Origin: Cunninghamia lanceolata
Taxonomy: Eukaryota > Streptophyta > Pinopsida > Cupressales > Cupressaceae
Reading direction: 5' to 3'
DNA length: 64,000 nt
Assembly (NCBI GenBank): GCA_027924645.1
Contig: BSBN01000037.1
Span: 2,170,001 to 2,234,000, forward strand
The position numbers were made by a program, and so were the translations under genes. Shown piece after piece: positions 46,516-60,360 of this stretch. How positions within the stretch are numbered: the stretch's first letter is position 1; each line of letters begins with the position of its first letter. The notes beneath the pieces were generated by a model. It worked only from the letters and a program-made list of their open reading frames with translations. It made no database searches and was not told the origin of the DNA.

Positions 46516-49080
46516 CTACCTCTTTGTAGGAAAATGATTGCAATTCTTCCTAGCAGAGTCTTAAATATGTTATGATGCTTTGAGATAGCTCTATGATGGA
46601 AGGCTGAGGTTCAAAGTGGGCTTACTCCCTAGAAGAGTTGTCAATTCTGTTAGGTCTCAAAATCACAGGTTACAAATCCTAAGAGGATGCTAGGCTCTAT
46701 GCTTACATTTGCAATGTTTTTAAACTAACAAAATGGAGTTAACCTATAGGGTTAATGACTCCCTACACTTTAGGTTTTGCCAGAGCTAGGTAGGTGTACC
46801 TTACTAATGAAGCAGATTCAATGGATGTGTGATCGTGGTTGAGTGGTGGATCTACCCATAGTGGCAAATGGTGTGGAATAGATGATTAGCTACTACCTAC
46901 TTTTACTTCTAATTTCTGAACAGTGATTGAAAATGGTATGGTTCTAATTTGATATAAATTGTATAAGCAATATCAAGGCAAAACTAATGAATATGTTCAA
47001 TTAATGAAATGAGTAAGACTAGTGCCTAAATCTATTAGGTTATTTGAGTTAATGAATGGAAATAGATGTATGTGATTGGTGAGCTTATCTCCTAGCTTAA
47101 CTCTAACAGTTGGGCACTTTGGGTATTTAGACCTTGTATAAATGTGCAGGTTTGTATGTGACAGTGCTCTTCTTATATAATCCCAATGATATTCCCTTGA
47201 ATTACTATGAAATTATGAAAGGAATTTAATTCTTGAGTAGATGGAAACCAATCACAATAACTTCTTCAAAAGGATTTAATCTTTGACAAGAACCAATTAA
47301 AGTCAATTATCAGAAAAGGATTTTTAATTCACATCAATTAGAAACCAATCAAAGAACTTCACACAGTGACAGCAAATGTGCCCTGACAAATGTAAATCTG
47401 AACAATTCAATAGAACCACTTTGGAGACAGCACAATAACATATAATCATGAAAATTTATACAACTGTTGAACACTGAAAATAACTCACCATGTAGAAATA
47501 TTTTGTTCCATTATGCTTTTCAGAAAGTATACATGTGTAATAGAAGTTCTTTAATTAAAAAAGAACTAATAATATATCTTCCTTTTATATATAATATCTA
47601 AAGTCCTTTTCAAGTCAAGAGAGATGCCTCGTAATCAATGATCTTATGACGATCATATGTTCTAACTTTTATATCAATATTAGTGAAGAAAACACATCTC
47701 TTCATAATGTCTTTTGAGGACTAACAGAATTATGGAAATAAACAAATTGTTGAGCCATAAGTAAATTTGAGCAAGATGATCCAAATATTCCTAGTTTAGG
47801 TGTGTCTTAGTTACTCAATGGCATCCCTATTGTCTACCTCTATTGAAACCATCTTCTCCAGATACAAGCAAGCTTCCTTGGATGCCGAATCTTCATATTG
47901 TTTTGGCACCATTTTCTTACATATGTTTTTGGTTGGTTGCCAAGGGTGCATTGGTGTCTCCATGAAATACTCTTTTCATAGAGTTATGAACCCTTTATTG
48001 TTATTTCAGGGAGATAATAATATTTTCATCCCAATGTCATTTTGATCAGGTGTGGTGTACATTCTTCTTGGCATTGGTGAGTGTTTCTCTGACAAGCAGG
48101 GATTATCTTATATTTATTGGCATGACAATCTCCATCGTCAAGAGAATATGATAGTCTCTTGATAAGTTAGGTCTTCTCGATGATCTTATCTCCATCGCTC
48201 ATTCTTATTAGAACATATCGGCGAGAGTCCTGCCAAAAGCCTTTTGTCTCTTATGTCGGGGTGACTTTTATGGTCAACAAAACTTAAGGATTTCATTCCA
48301 ATTGTATATGTCACACTGATAGTCTTAATATTATGCGTCAGGGAGAGATTGTTTACTTCATGGCGATGAGCCATTGGTCAGTGTGACTCGAAGGCTCATT
48401 GTAACTTTAGGATTTCACTCCGATTGTTCTACTCACACCGATGAGTATGCATCCATGATACATACAGAATGTCTCCTTGATCTTTTGACATATATAATTT
48501 TGATCATTTAGGCATCGATCATCTCTCACCAATTATCACATTATACTTCAAAAAATGTATTTTGCTGTTCGGGGTAAATTACTTGAGGTCTTGCTGATAT
48601 AGATGACTTAGTATCAGAATTAGGTTGTGGTTAGAGAGCTAGGTATATTCATGAGATTGTCTATGTGTAGATTCTGAAATGGATCTTATCACACAATTTT
48701 TTATTGGTTAGGTTTGAAAAATGAGGGACATTACTCATGTTATGTGGAGACTTAGTGAAATCTTAGCACATGAAAAATGTGAAATTTTTTAGTTCCAACA
48801 CAATCAACTCCTAATTGATAAGTTCAAACTTGGGCATCCATTTTCAAAGTGGGGGCCATGAAGACTTTGTTGACTTCTCCTAAGTCTATTTTGAGAGTTT
48901 GATAACTCTTAGTGAGTGAGAGTTAAACATGGGTGTTCTCTTTTGATGGAGACTTATATTTAGACTTGGAGTTGTACTTTTTTATGTACATGAATGGATA
49001 TTGGATAATGTTGAGACACCTTGCATGGATATAATGTTGGAGCTAACTAAAGTGTTAGAGATACATGAATTGGGTATTTC
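46516..49080. other. No gene seen; probable LTR and repeat DNA
   Basis: The 5' LTR of the Tat-like element is expected here but could not be delimited without a partner copy. CTCCATCG and TCACACCGATGAG-like words recur at 48120-48450. The frames at 47800-48045 and 48186-48374 have no known domain. Confidence 0.4.
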
Positions 49081-49083
49081 TTG

Positions 49084-49720
49084 CATGAGTTTATAAAATC
49101 TTGCATGTTGTTGCATGTTGTTGCATGTACTTGCATGTTGTTGCATGTTGCTTGCATGTACTTGCATGTTGCTTCTATGGACTTGCATGTGCTTGCATGT
49201 TGTTTTATATTGCTCCTATGGACTTGCATGTGCTTGCATTTTGTTGCATGTCACTCCTATGGACTTGTATGACCTTGCATGTTGTTGCATGTCACTTGCA
49301 TGTGCTTGCATGCTATTACATGTCACTTGCATATGCTTGCATGTTGTTGCATGTCACTTGCATATGCTTGTATTTCATTGCATGTCACTCCTATGGACTT
49401 GTATGACCTTGCATGTTGTTGCAGGTCAATTATATGACCTTCCATGTTGTTGCATGTCAGTTTTGTGAGATTTCTTACAGAACACTCCAACTCCAGAAAC
49501 TTGCAGGATGGTACATCTAAGTGTTTCAGGTAATGGGTATCAGTTGCATGTTGTTGCAAATGCTTGCATGTTAGTTGCATTTCACTTTTAAGATATTGCT
49601 TGCAGAACACTCCAACTCTAGAAAGTTGTAGGTTGGTACATCTCAGTGTTTCAGGTAATGGGTATTAGTTGCATGCATTGGATCCAGTGTTTGCGTGTCA
49701 CTTGCATGTATAGAACAAAG
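49084..49720. repeat. Minisatellite built on TTGCATGTTGTTGCATG
   Basis: From 49084 to about 49470 the units are TTGCATGTTGTTGCATGT, TTGCATGTCACTCCTATGGAC and TTGTATGACC in changing order, with looser copies to about 49720. A second small repeat lies inside the tail: AGAACACTCCAACTC and GGTACATCT-AGTGTTTCAGG, at 49480-49540 and again at 49605-49665. The open frames in all directions here are products of the repeat. Confidence 0.85.
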
Positions 49721-50280
49721 TAATTTAGAATAACCTTGGGGACATCAATCTTGCATGTTGTTTGAATGAAATTGATGTGTATTGATCACTTCAGTCGATA
49801 GATTGTAATTGGGCAAATATGCATACCTAATTGGAAGACTTTTTGTTGTTGCTTTTATTTAGAAATATGTTTGATGTTGTCAAAGCTAATTTTAGCATAC
49901 TTGGGTGCCCACATCATGAAGAGGCAGTTAACTAAAAGCCTGGACATTGTTTGAGTTTAGTCTTCTCAATTTAGAGTGCTTAGTTTTTGCATGAGCATTG
50001 GAAGCTATGTTATCAATTACAATTTATTGTAATTTTAGTTTGAATCTTTTGAATTAAGAAGCTCTTGAATTATGAACCTTCATATCAATTAATTAAGAGC
50101 CCCATACATTTTCTAGAGAGTTGAATTGTGAAAAAGACTTAGAAGAGAAAAGCAAGAAGTTTTTGTAAAAGACTTAGAAGAAAAAAGCAAGAAGCTTTTT
50201 TGTTGAAGTTTTTACAAGTTTGAAGATTGAAGAAGATTTTGAAGTGCATCAAGGAATCAAAGGATTTTAGTATTGAATGT
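49721..50280 (+). other. Left part of an older copia-like LTR
   Basis: No gene. The sequence up to 50285 continues at 51532 on the far side of the solo LTR. The right part (TTTGGTGTGGAG, T-run, CCTTAGGGGTTTCTCCATGTAAA) resembles the transcribed end of plant copia LTRs, so both together probably form an old + strand LTR. A repeated AAGACTTAGAAGA (50130 and 50170) lies here. Confidence 0.4.
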
Positions 50281-51536
50281 AATCTTGTTAGACTTAGGGT
50301 ACACAACTGAGAGGGGGGGTGAATCAGTTGTACAAAAATTTCTTCCAATTAAACACTTAATTCCACTTTGCAATTCAGCAGTATAATAGTAAATCAATCA
50401 AGGAAACACAATGCAACAAATTAAGAGAAGAAACACATCAACACATGAGACACAAAGATTTTGACATGGAAAACCTAGTTAAGGGAAAAACCACGAGGTG
50501 ATTAACCCAAGATTGTATTCTCTGTTAGAAGAATAGAAAGAACAAAATGGCACATTGCATTAGGGCTCACTACCCGAGCACACTGCTCACAAGAGGCTCA
50601 TTGCCTACAAGAGACACACTGTCTATAAAGAAATAAGTATCACATACATAAACTCGAGAATAGAATCTTCATCATGCTTGAATTAGTTCCATTTCAGCCC
50701 AATACTTCTACTCTACCTTTCGCTCTCCTCCTTGCTACCACACACTCATCTCCACAAGGACAACTTTGAAATGACTTCGTAATCCCTTATTTATACAAGA
50801 CATCAACTTAGGAATGATCATCTAAGTCAGCAAACATCAACAATAACATCTGCAGAGTGTGTAACTCATCTGGTCGGCCAATCTCAGAAAGAACACCATC
50901 ATCCAGAAGATTTCTCAATTGTGAGCTCCAGCTTCAATGCGGACCACCAACATGAACTGGACATGATCCAAAGACCTCCACAAGCTTTCCTGAATCACCA
51001 AGATCATCCGCACTTAATCTGCATACTGAAATCCTTCTCTCCTTCATTTAGAACCTCAAGAACATAGTTTGTCACCATTGTCACAAAGGAATAGATGCTT
51101 GTGGACCTTCAAACCACGAATCAATTGAGTTGATACTTCACAAAGACTTCCTCAACATTCCCTCAAATCCACAGAATAGGATATTGCATTTTCGGATCTC
51201 ACCGGACCTATTGTAACACTCTGTCACCACTGAACATCTGTCGGAACCTATTTTACTTGAGCGGCCACAACTTCTTTAGATCTTCATGCGAACCTCTGAA
51301 ATCTCTACTGGACTACCTTAAGATGCATATCTACAAACCCTTTAATTTGCATCCTCTGATCCTCGTCCTATCTTGGACTTTTACCTTACTGTCATCACTG
51401 TTCTTCACTGTTCCTGATTGAGACTAATTTTCTCAATATCCTTTGCACACAGCTCATCCAATCCTTATCATTAATACAACAGGAGTATGTTGACATCAAT
51501 GAGAACACCGATTAGGCCCATACTTGCAACAAATCT
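50281..51536 (-). mobile_element. Solo LTR with 5-bp target duplication
   Basis: A 1246-bp element (50286-51531) begins TGTTAGACTTAGGG and ends TTGCAACA, and is flanked by AATCT on both sides (50281-50285 and 51532-51536). No protein-coding region and no second LTR is present. A TATA-like word on the minus strand (TATAAATAAGG, about 50799-50808) suggests minus orientation. This is what remains after unequal recombination between two LTRs, most likely of a copia element. Confidence 0.85.
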
Positions 51537-51739
51537 TTCACAAGATATCTAATACAAGCATAAACACCTTTGGTGTGGAGTTTTTTTTCCCTTAGGGGTT
51601 TCTCCATGTAAATAATTGTCTTCTTCTTGCAAGCTATTTTATTCTACTACATTGATTAAATTGGAGAAATACTCTAACATCTAAATTAAAAGTAATTTTT
51701 AGTTTTACACATGCTATTAATTTTAGATTTGAAAACATT

Positions 51740-54700
51740 TAAAGCTACATAGCTGTAACTTTTCCTTGTTCTCTATCCTTTTTTCCAACATGATGCACCC
51801 TGCACTTGAGGGACCTAGGTTTCCCCTGGAAGACTCATCAAAGTTCAATTTAACCCACCTTACTAAGGGAGGCTCCCACACCACCTTCTCTCTATAATTC
51901 TTCGAGGTTGATCCTCCAGGCCCAAACCAAGGTGGAATCTACATACCCCCAAATTCTTCCTCATGTCTGCATCCCAATCTGAAAAGGAACACTTCCAGGA
52001 AGTACCATGCATGAACCTACTATTTGTGACTTCTATTTCTACCTTATTTTGAAAGGAAGGTAGATTCATTTCTTTTCCTTGAAATAATCTTATAATCCTC
52101 TCCTTCTAAATTTCTTAGAGCATGATTGAAGGGCTGACTATCCAGAGTATTCCAAAGGTAGATGATATTTAGATACATGGCTAGTATTTGAATAGACTAA
52201 GTATATCTTCTGGCAGAGAATTAGCCTAGCTTAAATTGGCACACAACTATCACCAGAACTCCTAAGAGAAAGGGCATCCCAGCAGAAGGTGGTCAATTGT
52301 TTCTTCCTGAGCTTTGTAGAGCTCACATATCAAGGGCCTAGAAATCCCATTCTCTTGAATCTCTCCACCGTGAGGATCCTCTTTTGGAGAGCTACGTAGG
52401 TAAAGGTTCCTACCTTAGGGAGACATAGATTACTCCAATAGAGGTGAAGGGGGATGTTGACCTCTAGCTGCTCCAACTACTTAGCCAATCTTAGATACCC
52501 ATCTCTTACCTTACATTGACTAGTCTTAGATCCACACCAAATTAGATCATCTTCTCCTTGTCTAAAAACCATAACTCTATTCTTCAAGGTAGAGGATAGA
52601 AGCTATATGTCATCTGGAGGTAGGCCCAAATATGAAAGTTCTATCCACTTTCACCCCAAAGCTCTATTTTCAGAGTTGAAAACAACATAATTCTCCACCA
52701 AACTCCCCTAGGTTCACTAAAGAAATCTCTGGACCAGTTCCATATTTAACATGTTATCCAAACTGGGACATCCTGCTTAAGAATCTTCCCAAAATAAGGG
52801 TTTCCTTCCATCATGGATGTCCCAGGAGAGGTAGTTTGTGACAACTGACTTGTAGTTTTATATGAAGTTCCATAGTCTTGAGCCATGGGGAGGATTAGAG
52901 GTTGTTAATATGCTTGAAGGACTGTCTTCATCCAAGTATTTACACCTCATAATCTTTGCCCATTTCCTTTTAGGCTCCTTATACATCTGCCAGACCAATT
53001 TTGCTCCAAGAGCTCTATTCTTTAGCAAGTGGCTCTTGATTCCAACCCTTCCTTCCTCTTTAGACTTGCATATCTTCTCCCAAGAGATGAGTGCTAACTT
53101 TTATTTTTCATTGTTGCCTTGCCAAAAATATTTCCTCATTTTTCTATCCAACTCCTTACTTACTCCTGAAGGTAAAGCTAGGCAAGACATTAGGTAAATT
53201 GGAATAATAGAAATTACTGCCTTCAACATTGTAATTCTCCCAGCCCAAGACAATCACTTTCTCTTCCATGATGCTAGTCTTACACTTACCTTTTGGTTCA
53301 GAGCATCCCACAGTTTTCCAGTTCTCAACCCCTTGGCTAGAGGCAGTCCTAGATAAGAGCATGGAAATTGTCCCTATTTAAACGTTAGGATCCTTAGAAT
53401 TTCCCGCTCCTTCTCGGGGGTGTGTTGAAAAAGAAGATTTTAGATTTCTCTTGGCTAACTTCCTACCTCGAAGCCTTCGTAGACTGGCTTATATTCCCCA
53501 TCAATTGGAAGGCCTCCTACCTTTTCGTAGCCTCAAATAATATTGTATCATTTGCAAATTATTGGTGAGTAATTGGAGGGAGCCCACTTGTCACTTCTAT
53601 CCCTTCCACCTTCCCCAATTCTACTTCTTTCTTCAATGATCTTCCAAGGGCCTTGACCATTATTATGAAAAGGAAAGGAGACAAGGGGTCCCCTTGACGA
53701 AATACCCTGGAGGATTCAAAGAACCCTTTTGGTGAGCCATTTAAAAGGATCAAATACCTAGGTGTTGAGATACAACTAAAGATCCAATTTAGCTATCTCT
53801 TGTTGAATCCAAAGGCATTCATCACCTTCATCAAGAATCTCCAATCCACCTTGTCATATGCCTTTTTGATGTCTAGTTTAACCAACATGCTTTGTTTCTT
53901 AGTTTGAAGGATAGAATGCAGAGCTTCTTGTGCTATTATGACTCCATCTAGAGTGGACCTACTTGGGACAAAGCCCATTTGCTCATCTGAAATGCTATCA
54001 AGTAAAATTTTCTTCAACCTATTTTCTATGGCCTTTGTCATCACCTTATAGATGATGTTGCAAGTGGAAATAGGACGAAAATCATCCAAGGTGCGAGGGG
54101 ACTCTTCTTGGGGATCAATGCAATGAAGGTATTATTCACCTCTTTGAGAATTTTACCTAAGTTCCAGGATGCCTCAATTGCCTGAGCCAAGTCTTGACCC
54201 ACTGTATCCCAACAGCTCTAGAAGAAGTTGGCAAAACCCCGTCCAGGCCGGGTGCTTTATCAGGATGCATTTGGAACAATGCCACTTTTATCTCCTCCAT
54301 GGAAAACTTCTCATTCAGCATCCTGTTCTGGTTTTCAGTAACCAATTCTGGTATGTTCCTGAGCAGATCTTACTAGGCCTTTAAAATTGAACACTCATTG
54401 TTATTCAGAAGGCCTTAGATGAATGAGACTATTTCCTTGGCTAAAGCTTCTGGCTCTTCTACTGTAGAACCATCAAGAAGTCTAATTGTAGAGATCCTGT
54501 TGACATCCCTTCTTTGCTTTGTCACATTGTGAAAATATTTTGCATTTTTATCTCCTTCCTTTATCCAAGACACCCTAGATTTCTATTTCCAAAAGATCTC
54601 TTCCTTTGCTAGAATCTCTTCATATGCCAACATCAGTTCTTTCTCCCTAGAGTATCTTACATCATTCATGCCTTATTGGTTGATCTCTTCCCCCAATTAT

Positions 54701-56166
54701 AGTAGATCTTCTTCAAGCTAGAATTTGGTCTCAAAGATGTTCTTAAAATGCTACTGATTCCATTCTTTAATCTTTTGCTTTAGGCCTTTTAGTCAAGAGA
54801 TAAACATGAACATTTTTGAACCTTGAGGAGTCTCCTCATTCCACCACTCCTTTAATAACTTAAAGAAATCTAGATCCTTCATCAACATGTTCTCAAACTT
54901 GTAAGGATTTCTTGCCAGGATTTTTCTCCTAGGATGTCTAGTTGAATTAGATAATGATCAGAGCCAGGCCAAGGTATGACTGAGCCTTCAAAATTGAAAG
55001 GAAAGGAGCCTCTATCTAGCAAAAAGAAAAATTTGTCCAATTTTTTTGTGATATTGTTAAAACCAATTCTTCTATTTGTCCAAGTGTATACTCCATTGGC
55101 CATACTAATTTCCAACAATTAATTCCTGTCGACCCAATCTTTGAAGTCCTTTTGGGATTGCTTCCCTCCTCGAAGCCCCCCTCTCTTGTCACTGTTGTGG
55201 AGAATCGCATTGAAGTCTCCACTGATTAGGATCATTTGGTCCCCCAAGGTGCTAAAAAAGGAGTCTAATTCTACCCACAATTCTCTTTTCCTAATGTAGG
55301 AATTTGGTCCTTACACAATGACCAAAATGAATTGCAAATTTGAGTTTATACTCTCCACTTTAATTCCCAGCTAGTTATCTTTTTTCCAGAGTTGACTTAA
55401 ACTTACTGTCTGAGGTTTCCAAAAGATAGTTAAATCCCCAGCAGCTCCCATTGATTGAACAACCATCCCCTGCCAAAAACCTAACTTCCTTATTAACAAA
55501 TCTACATTTGCCTTGGTTAGCTTAGACACTTGAATTATGAAGTTGTCTGCCTTGGAGAGTCGCATCCTGCACTTGACCAAGCACTGTTTATTAGGGGCAT
55601 TTAAGCACCTAACATTCCATGAAAGGAGCCTCATGGCTTCGAGGGAAGGGTTGCTCCCTTCCCTGATCTCATAAGCATTGTTATCTTAACCTAACCCTCT
55701 ACATCTCCATCCAAAGATCTCTTCTCCTGATGAGACTTTCTCCCCTTGGATTTACTCTTACCATAGTCTAAGGTGGCATTAATTACTCCCTTCTGAATGA
55801 TTCCCAACTTTCCACCTCCCTCTACTTCTGTTGTGCTGGGCTCTAGGATTGTTGTTTCACCAAAGAGCATGAGTTGCCCCTCAATCAACATTTCTCCCTC
55901 TTCTAATAACACATTTTGAAATCCATCCATTGCTTGAATTACTTGTTTTGTCGAAACCCTTTCATTTTCCAAACCAGAGTTCAAGATCTCCAATTGGTCA
56001 ATCACAACTTCCCAAAATTGGTCATTAATTTAGCAGTTGGAGTCAAGGGGGTTCTTGTTCCATCTCCTGGGGAGACTCCTGAGGATCCAACATGGGGGAT
56101 CCTGGTTCCTCATTATATCCACCTTTTACGAGGAAGTTTGGGTGTCTCCTATCTCTACTTGAGTAT
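51740..56166 (-). pseudogene. L1-like LINE, ORF2 and end of ORF1
   Basis: Minus-strand order: end of ORF1 (56005-55691); endonuclease start MRLLSWNVRCLNAPNKQ (55634), with the late motif WPGSDHYLIQLDI at about 54960; RT with HPDKAPGLDG (about 54260), FRPISTCNIIYKVMTKAI, GFVPSRSTLDGVI, KLDIKKAYDKVDW (about 53850), RQGDPLSPFLFIIM (53690) and the catalytic box near 53555; a Cys/His-rich region near 52300; and an RNase H start (WVKLNFDESSRGN, about 51820) where it breaks off. Such elements copy their RNA directly at a nicked target. Many stops and frameshifts. The catalytic box reads FAND instead of FADD. Confidence 0.88.
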
Positions 56167-57436
56167 TGTTATGTTGTAAAAAGTGTCCCTATGACTTTTT
56201 ACCTCCTAGTTTAGCTCCTAGGTCCCCTTAATTTCATTATGCATGTTTATAGTTATCCCAGAGCAATTTTCCCCGAAACCCATGTTAAATGGGTCCTAGA
56301 GGTTTATTTTAAAGCTTAATCAAGACTCAAAAAGTGTCTTGGGACTTGGGCACCTGCTCCCAAGTCTAGGCTGATTTATCAGGACCTAAATTTTAAATGT
56401 CGGTGTAGGACCTTTAAAAAGGTTTTCCTTATCAGCCTTTTCAATTTGAATTATGAAAGTTTAGCAGGAATGCATATTTAAATAGGTTCATGACTTCATT
56501 TTACTCCTAGATGACTCCTAGTTGATTAAGGCAAACTTATGATTATCAAGCAAAGAACATTCAAGGCATTCATTGTGTTGCAGAGTAAAATTGTGTTGTG
56601 TTTGTATGTGTTTGTTGTAGATTTGGCTTCATCAACACATCTCCTCATGATTTGAAGGCTCTTCATCTCCATGAGGGTTTCACCTCTAAGGTGTCATCTA
56701 TTTGTGCTTCAATCAATTTATCTTATCATTGGATTTGGCCTCTTCCCTACAAGGGCACGCACTTTATCTAACAATGGTGTTAGAAGGCTTGATTTCCATT
56801 CCAGGACTTGACCGAGGAAAGCTCCTAAACACCACAACCCCCAAACCCCTCTCTTTGTGATTTTAGATTATAGGTGTGAGATTTTGTGAAGTGGAGTTAG
56901 AGAGAAGTAAGGTAGAGGATAGAGATTCAAGATCTAAAGAAAAAGTGTAGAGAATCAATCGTACTGGACTAGGGTGCCCACCCCATAGTCCTCTCAATGG
57001 GAATTTTTAGAAACTTTGAAGCACATTGCAATCTGACACAGATCGATGTTCCAAATACGTAGAAATGTTGCCCTATCAGACTTGGGTGCCCACCCTATTG
57101 TCCCCAAAGTTTTTGCCTATGAAAATATGAATCCTGGTATGTTTCTAATATGTATTCAGTTCCTTCTTGTGCAGTCATTTGTCATATTTTGTTTGTATAT
57201 ATACGATTTCATATAATTAGGGTTTGAGGCTAAATTGAACTAAGGTTTAACAAATTCATCAATCTATTCTATATTTCCTTATCATTCCATAGTGACATCA
57301 AACCTATCGCTGAGCCCTCTTGTATCAGTAGTGACTTCTAAGCTTAGTTTATGTCCTTGAATGTTAATGTGAAGGGGGGTTTGATTGAATCTATCTTAAC
57401 TACATTTCAACCCTATCTTCCTTTTCACATATAAAA
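56167..57436 (+). repeat. 5' LTR of the element inserted in the LINE
   Basis: Pair of 61280-62549. Shared stretches include CCTCCTAGTTTAGCTCCTAG, GTCTTGGGACTTGGGCACC and TTAGGGTTTGAGGCTAAATT. No clear primer-binding site follows (TTTTGATGAACCC). Confidence 0.95.
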
Positions 57437-58356
57437 TTTTGATGAACCCATGTTTATAGTGAACTTGCATCTTGCTGAGTGTTATAATTATTTTTTCATT
57501 CATCCATATCATATTCATCTTCATACATTCAAAAATCTTGCATACATTTGGAAAAATATCCAAAAAGAAACATTCTAGGCTTGCATTAAGGCACGATTTG
57601 CACTATTTTCCTTGCATATCATTGAAAACATTTAATTTTATGATATTTACATCAGATCTTATATAAATTACATAATTTCATGATTTCACAATCTTTTACC
57701 TTGCATTTTCATATTTCATTTGCTAGGGTTTTTCTTAAAATTTGCATTTTTTCATATAGCCTAGTAATTCCAAAAGCTAGGGTTTGTAGTTAAAATCTTA
57801 TTTCAGATTTTACTCCTCATTTTAAAACTCTTTCAAATCTGACTTTGGACAGGATTTTTGCTTCATTGTACGTTTTTACATCTACATTTGCATCATTAGC
57901 ACATTTACATTGAAAAAAGTGAAAAAAATAAGCATTTTAGGTTCATAAACAAGCATAGGCTTGTATTATTTCATTGAATTTATAATAAATATCTTTCATT
58001 TCAGATCTTGGATTCATCTTCAAGCATACATTCATTGATCATTTGAAAATTTTACATCATTTCATATTATCGTGTGAAAATTGGCATATTTTTAATTACA
58101 CAGTGTGTATTTCAACACTAAGTGTTTACGCACCTTATTCACATCCTTTATATCAAACTTGTAAAATAACTTATTTTTCCTTGTGTATCACTTTCTCATC
58201 CTACCTGCTTTGTTTGTTGTGAACTTTGTACGTCTTTGAGCCCCTTCAATAACCTAATTCCCTCAAACAAGTGCTTTGGTGTGAAACAATCTCACATCTA
58301 TGGCTTATCATCATAAAAATAATGCTATGGTCTCTCCTTGACTCTATAAGAAAAGA

Positions 58357-58899
58357 ATGACCCCTGAACCTGAAAAAAAATTTGCACCACATGATAGAAT
58401 AGTTGGAGAGATTGATGGTCCCCTTTACATTGTTGTTAACATAATGGGCACTCCTACAAGAGGAGCCCTTATTGATCCAAATTGCATGACTAATGTCGCT
58501 AAGGAAGAGTTCCTTTATTCACAAAAATTGATACAAGAAATGTATGAGCCTACAAACATGATGATAAAAACACATATTGGAGCTTTCCTCTTGGCCATAG
58601 GGAAGATTACTTTAATGGTCCAAGTGCCTGACAAAGCTTTAGAACAATCATTGAATATCATCCCTACATCTGACCTCTTCTGTATAAAACTAGGCCATCC
58701 ATGGCTCAAGGCTATGACAGTTGTCCCTTCAACCATTCGTAAATGCTTAAAGTTTCCTCACCATGGGTCCATACGAACTGCCCACCATAGTCGATGGAAA
58801 CCTATGGTTACTTGGAAAAACTTCATTCTTGATTACTTTTGGCCAGAACCTACCGAGGAACCTGAACCACGACGAGATCAAACTTTCTTGGGATATTGA
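58357..58899 (+). pseudogene. Retropepsin-like frame of the inserted element
   Basis: 180 codons. LYIVVNIMGTPTRGALIDPN has the layout of a gypsy aspartic protease around D-x-G, but the catalytic motif reads IDPN: Gly is replaced by Pro and the Ser/Thr is missing. The C-terminal wording LGHPWLKAMTVVPSTIRKCL matches the end of Athila/Tat-type proteases (G-PWL-K--A-PST-H--LKFP). An upstream in-frame stop lies close to the start, so gag is missing. A basic, then acidic tail (RLAREIRKRRQALARR near 59180, DEELKDDDLN near 59305) continues in broken frames to about 59405. No RT or integrase follows. Likely inactive. Confidence 0.6.
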
Positions 58900-59409
58900 T
58901 AGTACAAGGCACACTTACTATCAAAATTGGTTGGACCCCCTATTTAACAAACAACAAATAAAGAACAACCTGTATTACAAGAACCCCCTAAACTGCAAGG
59001 TAAGGGGATATTTTCTAAGGTTCCTCCTCTGTCATCCCTACAAGGATTAGGAGAGACCCATAGAAAACAAAGCAATGCAACATTAAGATTTAATCCCATA
59101 TCTGCTTCTTCTTCTGAGATGTCAAAAACTATGGAAAACCATGAGATTTCTCTTGACAATATCACTAATAAAACATGAAGTAATAGACTAGCAAGAGAAA
59201 TTAGAAAGAGAAGACAAGCCTTGGCTCGAAGGACACCACCTCAATAAGAGAACATTTCACCATCTAACATTGAATCAAACAAAGAAGAGATTAAGGATGA
59301 AGAGTTAAAGGATGATGATTTAAATCGGGCAATTATACCTTATGTACCTCTTTCCTCTTGCATTCGAGATTGGGATGAAGATGACTTGCTCAACAACAAC
59401 TACTAGTTC

Positions 59410-60360
59410 GATTGTGTACACAGATAAGTATTTCTAAGCCTTTTAGGAACCTTTGACATAGCATATCTTTTCTCTCTTACGTGGCCTCTTCTTATGTGTT
59501 GTTTAGGTCTCCTAGGATGACCCTTGATACTCTTGTAAGGTCAAGGATACCGGGAGCCCACTTCTGTTGTGACCATTCTTCTATTTGTTTTATCATTATT
59601 CTAAATCACTTCTCTATTGTTTTATTGTGTATTATGCCTTGGGGGCATAGCATTGTGGAGGGTGCTTTGGGGGCATCCTCCTATGTGGTGTTCCTAAGGC
59701 ACTTTCTCTCCTCTCTCATTTTTATTATTTACCTTCTTCAATGATTCTACCTAGATGGTGGATGACAAAAACAAATAAATACTGATAAGGATTGTGCATC
59801 CCTTCATCAAGAAAGAAAAAATGGACCTAGTCCATATATGAAGATGGGGTTGATCTATATATCTAATGCTTGACTAGTAGAATCACTTCGTATGATGTAT
59901 CATCTTATGGCATTTATTGTGACTAACATTTTACAATCCACTCAATATGTTCTTGTACAATTTGATTGGTATCTCACCTTGTTGCTACACTCAGTTTTGA
60001 GGTACCTGCAGTATAGCCCAATGGTGATACTCAGCTCCAAACCCGTGAGTATAGCCTTGGTCCTTGATGTGACTATTTTTATGCATAGCTTTCATGATTT
60101 CATTTGGTTATTATCTTAGAATAAGATTTATAACCATCTTGTTGTTTATTTTAGCAAATCATATCAATATGTTTGTGGGAACATTCAGCGATCGTAAGCT
60201 CATGTCACCTCAGGGGCATGGGCTTTGCGAGAGCTCTTGTTCCATTGTGTGTTTACTCTCTACCTTAATGTGCTTGATATCAGTAAGCGAAATCAACCAC
60301 CTTAAGGTGGGGGCATATATAATGGTATTTGTTTGATTTGACACTGACAAAGCATGTTTG
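59410..60360. other. Non-coding interior of the inserted element
   Basis: Several short + strand frames (59481-60410) show no domain. This is the spacer between the protease remnant and the repeat blocks. Confidence 0.4.

Noticed and set aside
49047..49610. Long frames on both strands over the minisatellite (MQVHASN, CMLLHV repeats)
   Set aside because: Open only because the repeat unit lacks stops; no independent evidence of coding.
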